This document shows, piece after piece, positions 27,901-42,900 of a stretch of 64,000 nt of DNA. Position numbers and translations under genes: made by a program. The notes under the pieces were generated by a model, which made no database searches, had not been told where the DNA came from, and saw only the letters and a list, made by a program, of their open reading frames with translations. The stretch covers positions 124,001-188,000 of the forward strand of contig JAGFBZ010000688.1 in the NCBI GenBank assembly GCA_018398805.1. The letters are read 5' to 3'. Position 1 is the stretch's first letter, and each line of letters begins with the position of its first letter. This DNA comes from Hirundichthys speculiger. Taxonomy: Eukaryota; Chordata; Actinopteri; Beloniformes; Exocoetidae.

Positions 27901-30900
27901 CAGATGAAGGGCAGATGTTATGATGTTATGGCCAATAAACCAGAAAACCAGCTCCCTCCAGGTAGGTGCACGTGATGCTTCTCGCCAGTGTCACATGAAT
28001 AAAGACAAGGAATGAAGAGGAGTTCCCAAAATTAATGATTTTTTTATTGGATAATTTAATAATTTTCCATTAAAGGTACATTAACCATTAAAAATGAGCT
28101 CATTTCGTCTCGTTTCTACCTCTGTTTTCAGGAGCAGCCTTAAACCTGCCGGCGTCGCTAAAAAGTGCGAAAGCGTTAAAACAGGTGCTTGAAGGTGAGG
28201 ATGCTGGAGGGGGATGAGGATGAGGAGGAGCAGAGCGCTGTAGCTACCTCTTCCTGGCGAGTGCAGGCGTCCCCCAGGGGGAGGGCAGCGAGGTCTCGTG
28301 GGTCAGGCAGGGGGGCACGTGCTCCGCACGGCTGCACGGCGGCACGCGGGTCGCATTCACACGCACACGCAGCCGTGCAGACGTTGCCATGCCGAAGACG
28401 ACGAGCCAGACGGCGCCAGATGTTAGAGGAAGTTGAAGACAGAGAGAGAAGAGAAGGAAAGAAGATGTTAGTTAGTGCAGGTTTGATAAGAGGAAAACCA
28501 GACCAGAGCGGCGGGAGAGATCACATCCAGGAGAAAAAAGAGGTTAAACTGAATTCAACAGGAGAGAAAGGCATCGTCATCATCTCACACTTCACTTCAA
28601 TGCCCCGCTCACGTTTGTCAGATTTTTCAGAAATATATAATATAATTTAAAAAATGTCTGTGAACACTGGAGACAGCTGATCAGCAAAGTGCTTCGGGGA
28701 GGATGAGGAGATAGAATCCGGTCCAGCTGCTTTGCGGGGGTTCTGTCTCCTAAAGAGTTTGTTGACGTCCCTCTCATTAATGCAAAGAGTCGTCACTGGG
28801 GGGGGGGCATTAAGGCGGGTGTTGGTGGAGATGACTGGAGCTGTGGGGGATGGTTGCAGGACTGTCCCTTTGTCTCTCAAAACGACAGTAGAACTCATTC
28901 AGGTCGTTGGCTAGGTGTCGATCATTGGTGGAGTGGGGGGGGCTTTAGGCTTGTAGTTGGTGATCTACCTGAGCCCTTTCCAGACATCACAGGATGTTGT
29001 GCGCGTTCTCTCACAGTGAAGGAATGTTGTAAGCCAGCCTGGCCCCTTTAAGAAGGTGGCCTTATGGGTAATGTAGTGTGTGTGTCGTGGGACGGCAGAA
29101 CGAAAACGGGGTTAGATGAAAAGTGTAGTGAGCATCAACAGCAGCCCAGCGTATATAGATTTACATTCTCTGTTAACCGACAGGAGCCCAACAATACAAC
29201 CTGTGTGATGTTACAAGTTCCTGCAGTGACAGAATAAAGTGCTCGTTCCATGCAGAGAAAACCAGACTTTTCCTTTTGTTGTTGTTAGCGTGTTAGCCGC
29301 TAATTACGAGCCAAAAATAGCACAATACCAGTGGTTTCTCTACTACGGTTCAGAGAGCAGAGGCTGTGAAGGTAACAGAAAGACCACAGTTGAGCCTTTG
29401 TCTTGTTTCGCTGCAGTGACTCGCTACTTTTTTGGGGTTTTTAAACATATTTTAAACTATTATTTAGGCTCGGGGGAGCTCTGGCTCCAGGTCGCGGATT
29501 TTGATTTTCGCTGGGGGGGCGCCGGTCCCCATAAACCGCGAAAAATAAGGGATCACTGTAAGAGCTCTGGCTTTAAATGTCCCAAAGACTCATTGGACTG
29601 ATCTGAGTCTTAAAAACATCCGTCTCCTGGATTGGTTGTGCTTGTTTTCTTTTTCTTTTTTTTTTTTTTTTTTGTGGCTACCCGAGTTTCTTCTGTCTCT
29701 ATTATGTCAAACTGATTTTTTTCAGACCATTTTCAGTGAAAATTCCGAACAGATCAAGAAGTCCCTAAAACACCCTCCTGGTACCAACAACTCCGCTCGA
29801 AGTCACTTGAATCATTGATTCGGACTGCCTCCGTGAACTCCAGCTTGTCTGCTCGCAAGCTAACTAGCGAGCATAAACGCCGCCAAGGGGAGCGTCGTGT
29901 ACCTGTAACCTCACGAACCGCGGCCTGATGCAATCAAATAATAAACACATTTCTCAACAGCAACTGCACCATGTTTCCATCATACGAGGAATCTTTACGT
30001 TTACAGGACTTTTACTGTAAAAACGACAGCAGCAGGTCTCATTATCACTATTTAATTTTATTTTGAATAAATAAATAAATGTACGGTTATGCTACTTTTT
30101 TTACAACAGTCTCCTCGCTTTTTGCAAGGAGAGACGAAACAGGATAGTCATGTTTTACTGCTGAATTAGGGATTTGCTGTGACGACGGCGATGATGTCAT
30201 CTAGAGCAGTGATTCCCAAAGTGTGGACCGCGGCCCCCCTGGTGGGCTGTTGTGGTACTGCAGGTGGGCCGTGAGAAGTCATTAAAAATAAACAAATATG
30301 TCTTAAATCCTCATTTTTCTTAAAATATGTTTTTAATTACTGTAGAATATGTATGGCATGATTTAAAAAAAATATTTTTACTGTCATTTCAACTTAGCAT
30401 CGCCTTATTTGTCAACCTCTTACATTAATATTGGAACGTAGCTTCTAGTCTAGTTGTGATTAAAGGTTTGGGTGGGCCGCGGAGATTTCTCACATTTCAA
30501 ATTGGGTCCATGATATTCTGAAGTTTGGGAATGGCTGATCTAGAAACTTTCAGGACTCCCTGAGGAGTCGGCGTTAAGGGCCTCTGACATCAGGAGGCAT
30601 CGTTTCACGGCCACGTCGCGCCGGATATGGCAGGACAGCAGGTCCCGTCGTGTGAACACGACACAAATCAACTGTAGCAACGTAAGAGCTTCGTGCAGCT
30701 CGCTGACCTGTCGAAGGAGTCCGTGGCCATCTTGTACAGGTAGATGAAGAGCTTGCTGCAGTGTTTGAGCGTGGGGCAGACGCTGTCTCCCGCGCAGCCT
30801 CCGGGGGCAGCCTCGTCCTCCAGCAGCCTCTGGAAAGGCTGAGCGTTGGAGGGGAACACTCCCGTGGGGCTGAGCTTCTTCGTGTCTGAGAAACAACCCA

Positions 30901-33900
30901 GCAGCCTGGAGGGAGAAAGTGTATAAGGCAAAAACAGACACACACAAAAAGAGAAGGTTGGATCATTAAGCAATGTTTGTGACCGCAGAGAGAGTGTACG
31001 ACAGCTTCCTTCAAGGGGTGGAGCCAGCCGCTGCACTACACCAACTTCCCTGCGGCAGGTGCATCTTTTTTTTTTTTTTTAAATTGGCGCCCCAGCCAAA
31101 GAAAAAAAAAAACACAGTAAAAACGTGAAGCAGGGCGGAGATGAAGACGGGGATAATTCTAGTCTGATCTGGGTCTGTGATGTCACAGGGGCCTGCAAAC
31201 CTCAACAGCTCGGGCCTGGACGGCCTCAAACACGGTTGTGTAACGTCAAAGTTTTCGGTTTGGGAGTCACAACAACCATCCGAACGTAGCCAGAGGACTT
31301 TGGGTGAATTCCAATTCCTCCTTTAACCCTCAAACCCTCAATCTCAAAAATGCGCGCTCCCGCTAAGTGCAAGTGCTGTCCCGATTCTTAGAAAGTCAGG
31401 TTGAGGGACGAGTTTGAGGGCTGTATCACCCTCAAAACTGAGATTCTCCAGCACAAACCCTTGAAAGTAAGGGCTACCCAGAAGGCATTGGGTAATTTAG
31501 CCAAGACATCTTCGAAAAGGATGGCGACAAAAAAAGCTAGCTACAAACATAAGTATCTTCGTAGCTCTGAAAGATATAAATGTTACGAAACTATCTTACT
31601 GTCTTTGTTTTGAGACTTTTTTCATGGATTAACATCGTTGTTGCGTAACATTTATTTTTTTTATATTACGATGTTTGCTGTCGGACCGGCAGTCCCGGCC
31701 GGCTTCAAGTTACTTGTTTACCTTGTTGTGTAGCGACTAGGGATGCACATTTTGGATTTTTAACCATTAACCGACGCCCTTTAACGATTAATAACCGTTA
31801 ACCGATAAGTCCGGGAGGGTTGGCTGCAGCGATATCGCGCGCGTTGTCCTGGACGTATGCGGACACTTCCCCGTGTATACTCTCGCGGCAATGTGTCGCC
31901 GTCAGCTTGTCGCAGAGATGCCGCCGTCACTTTTGATTTATACTCACACAGTCTCCGCTATGTTATTCCACATACAACGCAAGAGCAACAATCACGAACT
32001 AGCTAAACTTACTAAACGTATCTCTTGCGTTTTTCCACTTCCTCACCGTCTCGGCCGTATCCAGACCCACATTCATCGCTATCTCCCTCCATGAATTACT
32101 AGAATATGTGCTGTCTTTGTAGTGTGGGGAACCAGAATCGTACAGATGTGGGTACTTCCTCATTTTTCCGATGACACGCTCTTTTCTATGCGGATGTAGA
32201 ATTGACCAATCAGAGGCCTGTTGCACCTGTCCCCCCCCCCCCATGAGTTGATTGAATTACATAGCTTAAAAAAAAAATTGACCGTTAGCATTAATCGGTT
32301 AGTTACTGTTATCAGTTAACGGTTAACCATGTGCATCCCTAGTAGCAATGGAGGACTGAATAATGAATCCTCTATTGTGTTATTTGCTAATATTATTTAG
32401 AGAATTTTCCCAAACTTTTTAGCGCGCACCCCTTCTATGTCAACCGGGTTGACGCACCCCCGATCCCCCACCCCTTAAAAAAAGCAACAAGCTTTATTAT
32501 AGCCATATTAAAGTCGCCATGTTTATTCATGCTAAAATGACCAGAACACACATATAACATAATAATCACAATCACAACAATGCGCTCTCGCATTTAAATT
32601 AAACTGAAACACTGTAACACAGTTCCAATATAATGAAACAAAGTTATGCGCAGGCTTCCACTTTTAAGAGCAAAGAGGATGGATGACATGCTCAGACTCA
32701 GTGGCAGAAAGCAGATAAGTTGAGGAAAATGTTCGAATATTTTGAACATTGAACAAAAATTTAAATGTTGATGGATGTTTAAATGACCGTGGAACTAACA
32801 CAACCCGTCATCATAACACAGGTTATGGAAATAAAATTTGAACGCCAGTAATTTAATTATATTCCAATAAAGTTCCAATAAAGATATTTTCCCTGATTTC
32901 AGCCAATTGAGCATATTTGCGAGAATAATTAAAGTAGAGGCCACAAGCTAGGTGCAAATGCAGTGGTAGAAGAATATAACTCCTTCTTCTACGCTTCACT
33001 TTAAGATGACGTGCATTTTGAGTAGCCTGCATTTATTTATTCATTAAAATTACAGTTTTTGATTTAAAATTTTACAAAGGAAATGTTTATTTACACATCT
33101 TTTATTGTGTGAAAACAAAAAAAATTATCAGACCGCCATTACATTTTTCATCTTGCGCACCCCCTAGAGGCAGCTTGCGCACCCCTGGGGGTGCGCGCAC
33201 CACACTTTGGGAATCCCTGATTTAGAGAATATACGGCGCTCTTTTCAATGTTATCCCTGTGTCATTTCAGGGAATACAGACACAACACGGCTCTGATACA
33301 TTTCAGTCTGAAGACGTAACTGCACTCAAGGGGTGTCCCATTTCTAAGTCACAAGATAACCCTGACACTTACTTTTGAGGGTTAAGATTGAGGGTTAAGG
33401 GAGGAATTGGAATTCACCCTTTTTGTCACATTCAGGCGTCACTCATTAATCGCTTACCCTGCCTTTAAAGTGATTTAGAAATGCAACATGTGCTCCAGTT
33501 GGGGGAAAAAACTGACAAACTGAAGATTATTTGCTTGACAAGTACATTCAGACAGCTGCGTATGCATTATGTATTGATCATAGGATCAATATGAGAAAAA
33601 CCCAACATCTCACCCCATGACAGCTGGGACTGGTTCCATAATATACAACTATTTTAATTCTGGTTAAACACTTTGTGTTGCACTACTTGTGCTGCACATC
33701 AGGTAAGGATATTTCCTCTCGTCTACAGCGGTCTGTAGGGATTACACGGACTCGGAGGTCCTCACTTCAAACCAGCACGAAGGAGAAAGATGTCACTCAC
33801 AGGATACGTTTAGCAGGATTAAAAAGAGAATCAGGTGACGAGTATGAATGCTTCAAAACGTGACGGCGCTCAAAATGATCCTACACCTGCCGGATTAAAG

Positions 33901-36900
33901 GATTTGCAAACCTCAAATTGAGGCAACGTCACAAGCGTTTCGAGGATCGATGCCCGAAGGTCGGGCCCCCCGGACAGTTCGGGGGTTGGGCGGGGGCCTC
34001 ACCTCACGGCGTCCGCCAGCTTCTCGTACTGGATCTCCGTCCGGAAGAAGTGCGAGTTGGCCGGCTCGTAGCGCATGGCGGCGGTGAGCGTGCAGAAGAC
34101 CGTGTGCAGCAGCTCGAACACCTGGTTCTGGTTGACGCGCTCCCAGCCGTGCTGCGGCGGCTGGCACAGCGAGCGCTCCATGGCCACCAGCAGGGAGGTG
34201 ACGTAGACGAAGCCGCCCACCTTCCGGAAGACCGTCCGGGTGCGGTGGCTCTCACGCAGCACGGCGAGCAGAGCCTGTGGAGAGGAATGACAGCTCCTGA
34301 TCAACCTTTGCTGTGTTTACACTAATATTTTTCCACCTTTAAGTTTTTAGTTTCAGTTATTCGGTCACAAACGTGTTCGCGCCATGACAGTTTTCATCAG
34401 CTCCCTCCGGGGTTTCTCTGCTTCAGAGCTCCAACTGCATTTTTAATGGGTACACAACTGAAATAAGCAAAAAAAAAAAAAAAAACCCTAACCCTGACAC
34501 CAGGATTTGAGTCTGGAGGCGCAAAAACAGCCCGAGGTGAGTCGAAGTTTTTAATTAAGGACTGAGAAGACTGTTCTGTCGAGATCGGCGACAGATGAAG
34601 CTCCTGGGAGACAGCAAGGAGAAAAATCCCCAGGAGGCAATTTAACGTTGACGCTGGTGCTGGAGATAATCTTTGTACAAACATAAAAACATAAAATCAA
34701 AAGGTGAGCAAACAGGGGAAACCAGAGTGCTGCCAACACCGCGTCCACTAGGTGGCAGCGCCGCGTCACGCCGAACTCTCTGTTTAGCAGCAGCTACGTG
34801 AACGCCCGCTAACTTGAACGCGGGGAGGAGTATCAATACCGACGTGAAATTCCAGGCAACGTTCCTGCCAGTTCAGCAAAGGAACGCCGACTCTGAGACG
34901 AGTGGCGATCCCGCCCACATCTGCTGGAACAACTGAACTGGACAAGTGGCTGTGATGTTCACGATAGTCGGCTTGTCACCGCAAAGCCAAATCTATCAGA
35001 CTGATCTTTAAAAATTAGGGCTGGGCAAGTTAACGCGTTATTATCCCGTTTAAGCGATAACGCAAAATAACGCAAAATATATTATAATATAATATATTAT
35101 AATCAAAAATAATTTGATTGTACAAGCCGAGTCCTTCACGTGACCTTTGATTAAACACGCTCACACATCAAATCTTTACACATAGCTAGGGCTGGGGAAG
35201 TTAACGCGTTATTATCGCGTTAACGCATTAATTTATCAACGCCAACATTTATTTTATCGCGCGTTAACGCATGTTGCTCAAATGCTTTTGTTTTGAAAAG
35301 TCTGTTACTGGCTGCTGCGGAACCGGAAGATAATTGGCAGGTAAAAATACGAAAAAGCTTAAACAGACATGGAGAATGGTAAAAATCTGTTAACTTTACA
35401 GTTCGGGTAGCAACTCAGGTAGCAATATTAACAATTCTGTCTGAAAAAGAAAAATTCTGGACTGCAACAAAACTTTTCGTGTCATTCCTCCATGTTCCAT
35501 CAGATCTGCTCCATGTGTTCACTGTCCTGCTGTTCTCTAGCTGGTTACTGCAGTGCAGCTCCATCTAGTGGCACAGATGTGTAATGACAACAGAAAGTCC
35601 AGTCCTCCATTATAAAACTAATTCAGTTCTGTGGTCCGTTTTTTCATTTATTTTTGATCCAAGTCTAAAATTGAAATATAAAAAAACAGGCTTTTTTTTT
35701 CGTCTTTTTGTGTCATATTTAATAAAATAAATAATACAATAAAATGTCACTTTTTTAATTTTTAATTTTTGATTGACAATTGAAAATGGAAAGAATGAAT
35801 GATACACGGCTTGATAAAGTTACTGAACTTTAACATGGACATTTTCATTTTAAAGTTCTCCCAGACGGAGGATTCAACAGAAACAAGGTTATTTGTAACA
35901 ACTGACAAGTTGAACTCCCCGTTAAAAGTTTCTGCTGTTACCTCAGAAATTACCTGTTTTAATGTTCTGATTGAGGCTCAGGATTTTGTTTGTAGACTTT
36001 TTTTTTTTTTTAAAAAACAGGATGACATTAATGTCCTGGCAGTGGCAATAAGCTTTATTTTATTTTACATTTTTTAAGATGAGATTTACACTAAATATGT
36101 GTTACTGACAAGTGCTGATGTTAAAAGTGTAAAGTTACTTTAGTTCATATGGCAGCAGAACATTTAAATAAAACTGACCTTTACACTACTTTTGAATTCA
36201 TTATTTGATTTTGCGGATACAATGCGATTAATCGCGATTAAAAATTTTATTTTTTGCCCAGCCCTATTACAAATATTCTCTCTAACTACTTTTTTTTTTT
36301 TTAACTAATCCTGAGAGAAAACTACACCCTGCCTTTGTTGTAACAATGCTTCTCGGCAGTAAATCTTAAACCGCTAGACAGCCTGTTTATTTCCCTTTCA
36401 AACTGAGCCACATCTGGTATTCTTGATTTTCTTGATTGAAAAAAAAAAGTTTTTCTGATTATGCTGACGTCACTTGAACATAACATTCACTGCTGGTCAT
36501 TCAAGGCTCAGAGGGAGCGAGGCACTGCTGTGTTGACAAAAATATATCTGTTATTGGGGCTATTCGTCCTGATATCGGACTTATCGGAATGACGTAATAA
36601 TTTTCTGTCGATAATTATCGTGCACCCCTCGGTAAAGACAAGTAAAACAGTGACGTGTCGCTCCTCTGAGCCGGCTACTTCCTGCCACATCAGAATACCG
36701 CTGGCCTCAGCACAAAGTTGTCTCAGGCTGATCACCGGACGTCGGAGGCAGCCTCTTCCTGCTCTGCATGCTGGGAAACAACCGCCAGGCTGCAGGGATA
36801 AATTCAGGCTCGGGGCGTTAGCTTTACAACGCCGGTGCGGCGGCGTATCAGATCAGACCGTCTGCTCCCGTAAAACAGAGAAACGGGCGCTTCCTCGAGG

Positions 36901-39900
36901 CCGGGCTCCACGCATCCCCGCAGAGAGCGAGGAATAAATTATTTTAATCAAACTCCATTGGATATGAGTTATTTGCGATCTCTTTTATGGCGATAATTAA
37001 AATAGGAGGGAAGAAAAGCTGACAAGTTAATCCGGCCAAAGCCCCGAGACGGCGGGAGAATTACTCCATCCGAGGGAGGGAGTTTAGAAATGCAATTATG
37101 CCTGGGAAGATGAGCGTGTGAATGGGTGTGTAGTATGTGCCTTTATGTGGACTCGACTCTCCAGGACCCCGGTTTGAAGCAATTACCGTGTGGAGGGCTT
37201 CAAATGCATATTGATTCAAGAAATCACAGATTTTTCTTTCCTGAAGGTTCTCACCGAAACTGGCCTCCTTATTTATTTATTAAAACAGCAGCCAAGCATT
37301 AAAAGAAAAAAAAGATAAGACGCACATCAGTGCCAGAAGCTCTGAAGGAAACGGGCGCCGGGGGGCGGGGCCACTCACCCTCAGGATGTCCGTCTTCAGC
37401 TGCAGCTCGCTGGACGGAGCCGAGTGCATGAGGCCCAGCAGCGTTCCCATGTCGTCGTCTCCGCTGGGCGACAGGACCAGCTGCTGGATGATGAGCAGGG
37501 CGTGCTCGCGGCACTGGCGGTACTTCACGATGTTGTGAACGCACCGGGCGCCGCCGAACTCCCTGAACAGAGCTGTGACACAGAGAGAGAAGGAAGGCGA
37601 GTCGCCACGAACCTCCAAACAACACGCCACTAATACGACAACGCTCTGATTCGGTGACGGTACGCGCTCCCTTTAGCTTACATCATCAGAAATCATGGCA
37701 TCCACGTCCACCGTTACGCTGATGACACCCAGGTCTGAACCGCTACCGCTACAGCTACCGCTACCGCTACAGCTGAAGCTGCGTCTCAGAGACATGAAAG
37801 TGTGGACGACTTTTCATTTTCTACTTCTAAGTTCAAGTATAACTAGGGATGCACAATAACTGTTTTTTAAAATCGATACCGATAACCGATAACTTTCAGC
37901 TCCTAAGATCATTACATCGATACTATGAACAAAACCAAAAACAGTTTGGACTCTTTAAATAAACAGATATTTATTTTTTCCAGTGAAAAACTATTATCAA
38001 GCCTCTCAAACATTTTCATAAAGTTATCAAACAAACCTATTTGATATCTCACATTAACTTAAATAAGGTTCATTACTGACTGATATAAAAAATAAAGGCT
38101 CCTTGAACTGATGAAAAAACATGCATCAGAATTACAAACTGAAAAAGATTAACATTTAAAGGATTTTGACTTCTGGTTCCATTTAAATTAAAACCTTTAA
38201 TTAAAGTAAATGAGGTTCAGTGATTTTTTTTTTGTTTTTTTATCTCATGGAAGCTTTAGATGAGAGGAATGAGGGAGAGGGGAGACTGCTGCTGGCTTGC
38301 GCACGTTAGCATTAGCTTCCGTTAGCTCACATTAGCGTGATTTCAAACCTCCATGGAAGCGATTGTTATGTTGTAGGTGGCTGATCAGGTTTTACGTATT
38401 AAAGCTTGTGCTTCCCTCCTCGTAGAATTCACTCGGAGGATTCGTCACAAATAACCACCAAACTATCTTCTTCTGAAACTTTAACGAAGTTCCACGCCGC
38501 CATGTTTGTTGTGATCAGCGCTGTGCTGCAGGCTGCATTCAAGGTGTAACGTAAATTCCCACGTTCCCTCGTTTGCTAGTCGTTCATTCAGCCTTTTCTA
38601 TTTTTTTTCTTTTTTATGTGTAACATGATGGGAAATACTGCGAATATCAATTCAAGTCAGCAATTACTAAAATTATGACCGAGTTAACAAGTTGTTTTCT
38701 GGCATGAGGGGGTATTCTAGATTTTCCTGATTGAGTAATTGTTTTTCTGATTATGCTGACGTTACTTGAACATAACATTCACTGCTGGTCATTCAAGACT
38801 CAGAGGGAGCGAGACACTGCTGTGTTGACAGAAATATATATGTTATCGGGGCTATTCGTCATGATATCGGAGTTATTGGGATGACGTCATAATTTCCTGT
38901 TATCGGCCCGATAGTTATCGTGCACCCCTAAGTATAACTGAACTTTTTTTGGCCTCAAAAACACCTCAGAGGTTTAATACCAAATGATTTCACTGCTCCT
39001 GATGAAAGCAAAATCTCATCCCTGGGAGGCACTTAGACCTCACACATGATAACAACTTTAGAGCTTTGTGTATCTGGAACATGTTCCTGTAGGAGGATGG
39101 TGACACTTCCATCCATCATCTTCCTCCTGCTGGTCTCGGGTCACAGCAGCAGAACTCTAAGCAGACGGGTCTGGACCTCCCTCTGTTCCCCGACAACCTG
39201 TCCTTGACCTGTGAACCCAGGAGGCACCTTAACCAGGCACCAGAACCACCTGAACTGGTTTCCTTCATTACGTAGGAGGGATTGTGGCTCTGTTCCTGGT
39301 CTATCTGTAAATGCCAACAGGACCACCCAGAAGAGGCAGAGAATAAAATCCTGACATCATCAGGAAGTTTTGTTCCTTACGGTGCACATCTGCAAATACA
39401 GAACTGATCAAAGGTCTTCCTGGAAACAAATGGAGACGATATCAGAGGCTGCTAAAAGCTGAAGGATTCTTTATCTTATCTGAAAAGCTGAAGCTCATGG
39501 GTTTTTTTTTTTCCTAGCGCAGCCACGTCCTTGACGCTCGAGCTCATTTCCAGCTCGGCCCAGTCAGACGAGCAGCTCGAGGCGCTGAGTTTTTAAAACG
39601 TAAAGGCGATCGCACGTGTCATCATCGAGGTCAAGTGAGATCAGCGCCGTCACGTTTGTGACTCACCACATTTCTCACCGCTGACAGTAACGCCTAAACC
39701 TAAACCGACAAACACAGGAGGTCTGGAAGAGACGAGCTACTGTTGGCAGATTTAACCAACTGTAGTCAGGGTACTTTACTGATCCCTGACAGGAAGATTT
39801 TTTTATTATTTTTGAGGCGCGACGGAAACAGAAGCGGGTTTAAGCAGAAACGAAAAGCCACAGTGAGTGTTTTTATGTCTCTGCAGCATCCAAGGACAAA

Positions 39901-42900
39901 CCTGACGGAAATAAAAGCGTAACTGTAAAGCACTTCGGGGAGACGTAGATGTCGTCCTTCGCTTTTTCTGACTCGGCAGAACATCACGCTGCCTGTTCTG
40001 ACGAGCCACCTGCTGCTGCAAACGATCAAATGATTCACAGTCCAGCGACGCCGGCCTCCTGCAGCTCTCTGCGCACCTCAAAAAGCATCGTAAAGAGCGT
40101 TTCCCGAGGCTCTCGGGGAAGCGCCGGTCTATTTTTAACGGTGTGTGCCTTTACCTGCGTTGGTGTTGGTGGTGTTGGAGCCCTGCAGCAGCACAGTCAG
40201 CGTCTCCATCACCAGCCAGGCCAGCTGCTTCTGCTCCTCCGCCACCGAGCTGTTTTTGCAGTCGGCTAAATTTAGGGGAGACGGCGAACAGAGAAGAGAA
40301 GAACATCGAGATGATCCGGCGTCACTTTAAAGGAGGGGTAAGCGATTTTCTGGATCTCTGAAGCCTCACCCTGGTCGTTGTTGTGCGGCTGCTGCTGCTG
40401 CTGCGAGGCCGGGTCTTTGAGCAGGGCGGCGTACTTGTGCAGCAGGTTGACCAGCACCTCCAGCAGCCCGACCTCCCGCAGCACGTCGCTGAACACCGGG
40501 TCGTGCCGGGCCAGCTTCAGCAAGCGTCCGCACCGCCGTGATGCTGCAGGCGTGCGACGTGCTGGACTTGAGCAGCACGCTGACGCTGAACAGCTCCTTG
40601 CACGGCACGTAGTTGAGGCTGAACACCACGAACTCCAGCAGCTCGAAGTACTTGGCCTGGGCCTCGGCCAGCTTGGCCACGCGCTCGGCGAACTGCGACA
40701 GGGTGTGCTGCGACTCCAGGATGAAGTAGTTGGCCGGCTCCGCCGCGTAGATGTTCCCCACGGCGTCCAGCAGCATGCCGGCCAGCCGGCTGGTCCTGGC
40801 TCGTAAGAAGGCGTTCTGGAGAACCGCGAAGGCCTGGATGTTACGCACCGTGTGGCCTGGAGGGAAAAAAAAAAGACACATTTACAGAACCACGTATGAA
40901 CCACGTACATCCGGAACTAGGGGTGCACGATAACTATCGGGCCGATAACAGGAAATTATGACGTCATTCCGATAAGTCCGATATCATGACGAATAGCTCT
41001 GATAACATATATATTTTTGTCAACACAGCAGTGTCTCGCTCCCTCTGAGCCTTGAATGACCGGCAGTTAATGTTATGTTCAAGTGACGTCGGCATAATCA
41101 GAAAAACGATTTCTCAGTAAGGAAAATCAAGAATACCCCCTCATGCTAGAAAAAAACTTGTAAAGTCTGTCATAATTTTAGCAGTTGCTAAAAGAGAGGC
41201 TCGACGGCCTCTTCCACTGATCTGCTCCGGTTTGCAGTCGTGGCGTGAATTCATAAATGTTTGCGGCGCACGGCGTCTCCCAGCCGGTCCTGCTGGTGAA
41301 GAAACCATGGACAGGACTGGCCAGGTAAAAGCCGAGGACGAGGTGGATTTGAAGACCAAAAGATTCCTGATGTTTCGTGCGCCGACGCTGACTGAAGCTC
41401 AGGTAGTTGGGATGCATGATAACTGTTTTTAAAACCGATACCGATAACCGATAACGCACACACATACCTCATTTACCATTGTTAATGAGGTCTCCACCTC
41501 AATATATCTCCGAGTTTAAATAAAGGTAATAATAATAATAATAAAAAAGATCATTACATCAATACTATGAACAACATCGAAAACAGTTTGGACTCTTTAA
41601 ATGAACAGATATTTATTTTTTCAAATGAAAAACTATTGGAAGCCAATAAAACTATCAAACAAACCTATTTGATATCTCACATTAACTTAAATAAGGTTCA
41701 TTACTGACTGATATAAAAAATAAAGGCTCCTTGAACTGATGGAAATACATGCATCAGAATTACAAACTGAAAAAGATTAACATTTAAAGGATTTTGGCTT
41801 GTGGTTCCATTTAAATTAATACCTTTAATTAAAGTAAATGAGGTTCAGTAGTTTTTGTTTTTTTTATTTTTTAATCTCATGGAAGCTTTAGATGAGAGGA
41901 ATGAGGGAGAGGAGAGACTGCTGCTGGCTTGTGCACGTTAGCATTAGCTTCCGCTAGCGCGATTTCAAAACTCCATGGAAGTGATTGTTATGTTGTAGGT
42001 GGCTGATCAGGTTTTACGTATTAAAGCTTGTGCTTCCCTCCTCGTAGAATTCACTCGGAGGATTCGTCACAAATAACCACCAAACTATCTTCTTCTGAAA
42101 CTTTAACCAAGTTCCACGCCGCCATGTTTGTTGTGATCAGCGCTGTGCTGCAGGCTGCATTCAAGGTGTAACATAAATTCCCACATTCCCTCATTTTCTA
42201 GTCGTTCTTTCAGCCTTTTCTATTTTTTTTGTGTAACATGTGGGAAAATACTGTGAATATCAATTCAAGTCAGCAACTACTAAAGTTATGACCGAGTTAA
42301 GTTGTTTTCTGGCATGAGGGGGTATTCTTGATTTTCCTTATTGAGTAATCGTTTTTCTGATTATGTCGACGTCACTTGAACATAACATTCACTGCCGGTC
42401 ATTCAAGGCTCAGAGGGAGTGAGGCACTGCTGTGTTGACAGAAATATATATGTGAAGTCATAATTCCCTGTTACCGGCCCAATAGTTATCGTGCACCCCT
42501 ATCAGGTAGTTGCATTTACCACACGTGCTGCCGGTGATACGATAAATGTTTTCCAGGGTTAAATCTGGGAGATAAAAAGTAAAAAGGAGATGATCTGAGC
42601 TTCGTTTTGTGTGCGGTCGAATGTCGGTCAGCCGACGTGAAAACCCACTTAGACTTACAGGTAGAAATGCAGGTGAGAAAACCCGACTTTAATCCCACCG
42701 AGTGAAACACAAGTGGCAGTTAAGTGGATGTGGCGGGTTAATTAGGCATGTCAGCCCCCCCCCCCCCCCCCCCCCCCCCGTAATGACTTTCTGCACAGCT
42801 GGGAGCGTCATCAGATGAGCAAACACAAGTGTTTCTCTGTGTGCTTTTAAACAGCCAGTCGGCCTCAACTACACATGTGTGTTCGCCGTGTGCCGACGGG

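Larger units (their letters stand above)
31302..33419. mobile_element. 2.1-kb element with 17-bp-plus inverted ends, carrying two nested MITEs
   Basis: Left GGGTGAATTCCAATTCCTCC, right its complement at 33400-33419, both followed inward by TTAACCCTCAA repeats. Flanks are runs of T, so the duplication length is unclear. Family D (31738-32341) and a hAT MITE (32404-33220) sit inside. Own sequence is about 700 bp. A 70-codon frame at 31401-31613 is unassigned. Confidence 0.7.

Noticed and set aside
28189..28650. Plus-strand 153-codon open frame
   Set aside because: Low-complexity E/R/A-rich composition, no recognised domain, no splice signals tying it to another exon.
40378..40806. Plus-strand 142-codon open frame
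   Set aside because: It lies wholly opposite wdfy3 exon 8, whose conserved protein and splice sites are on the minus strand; it is a shadow caused by GC-rich codons.
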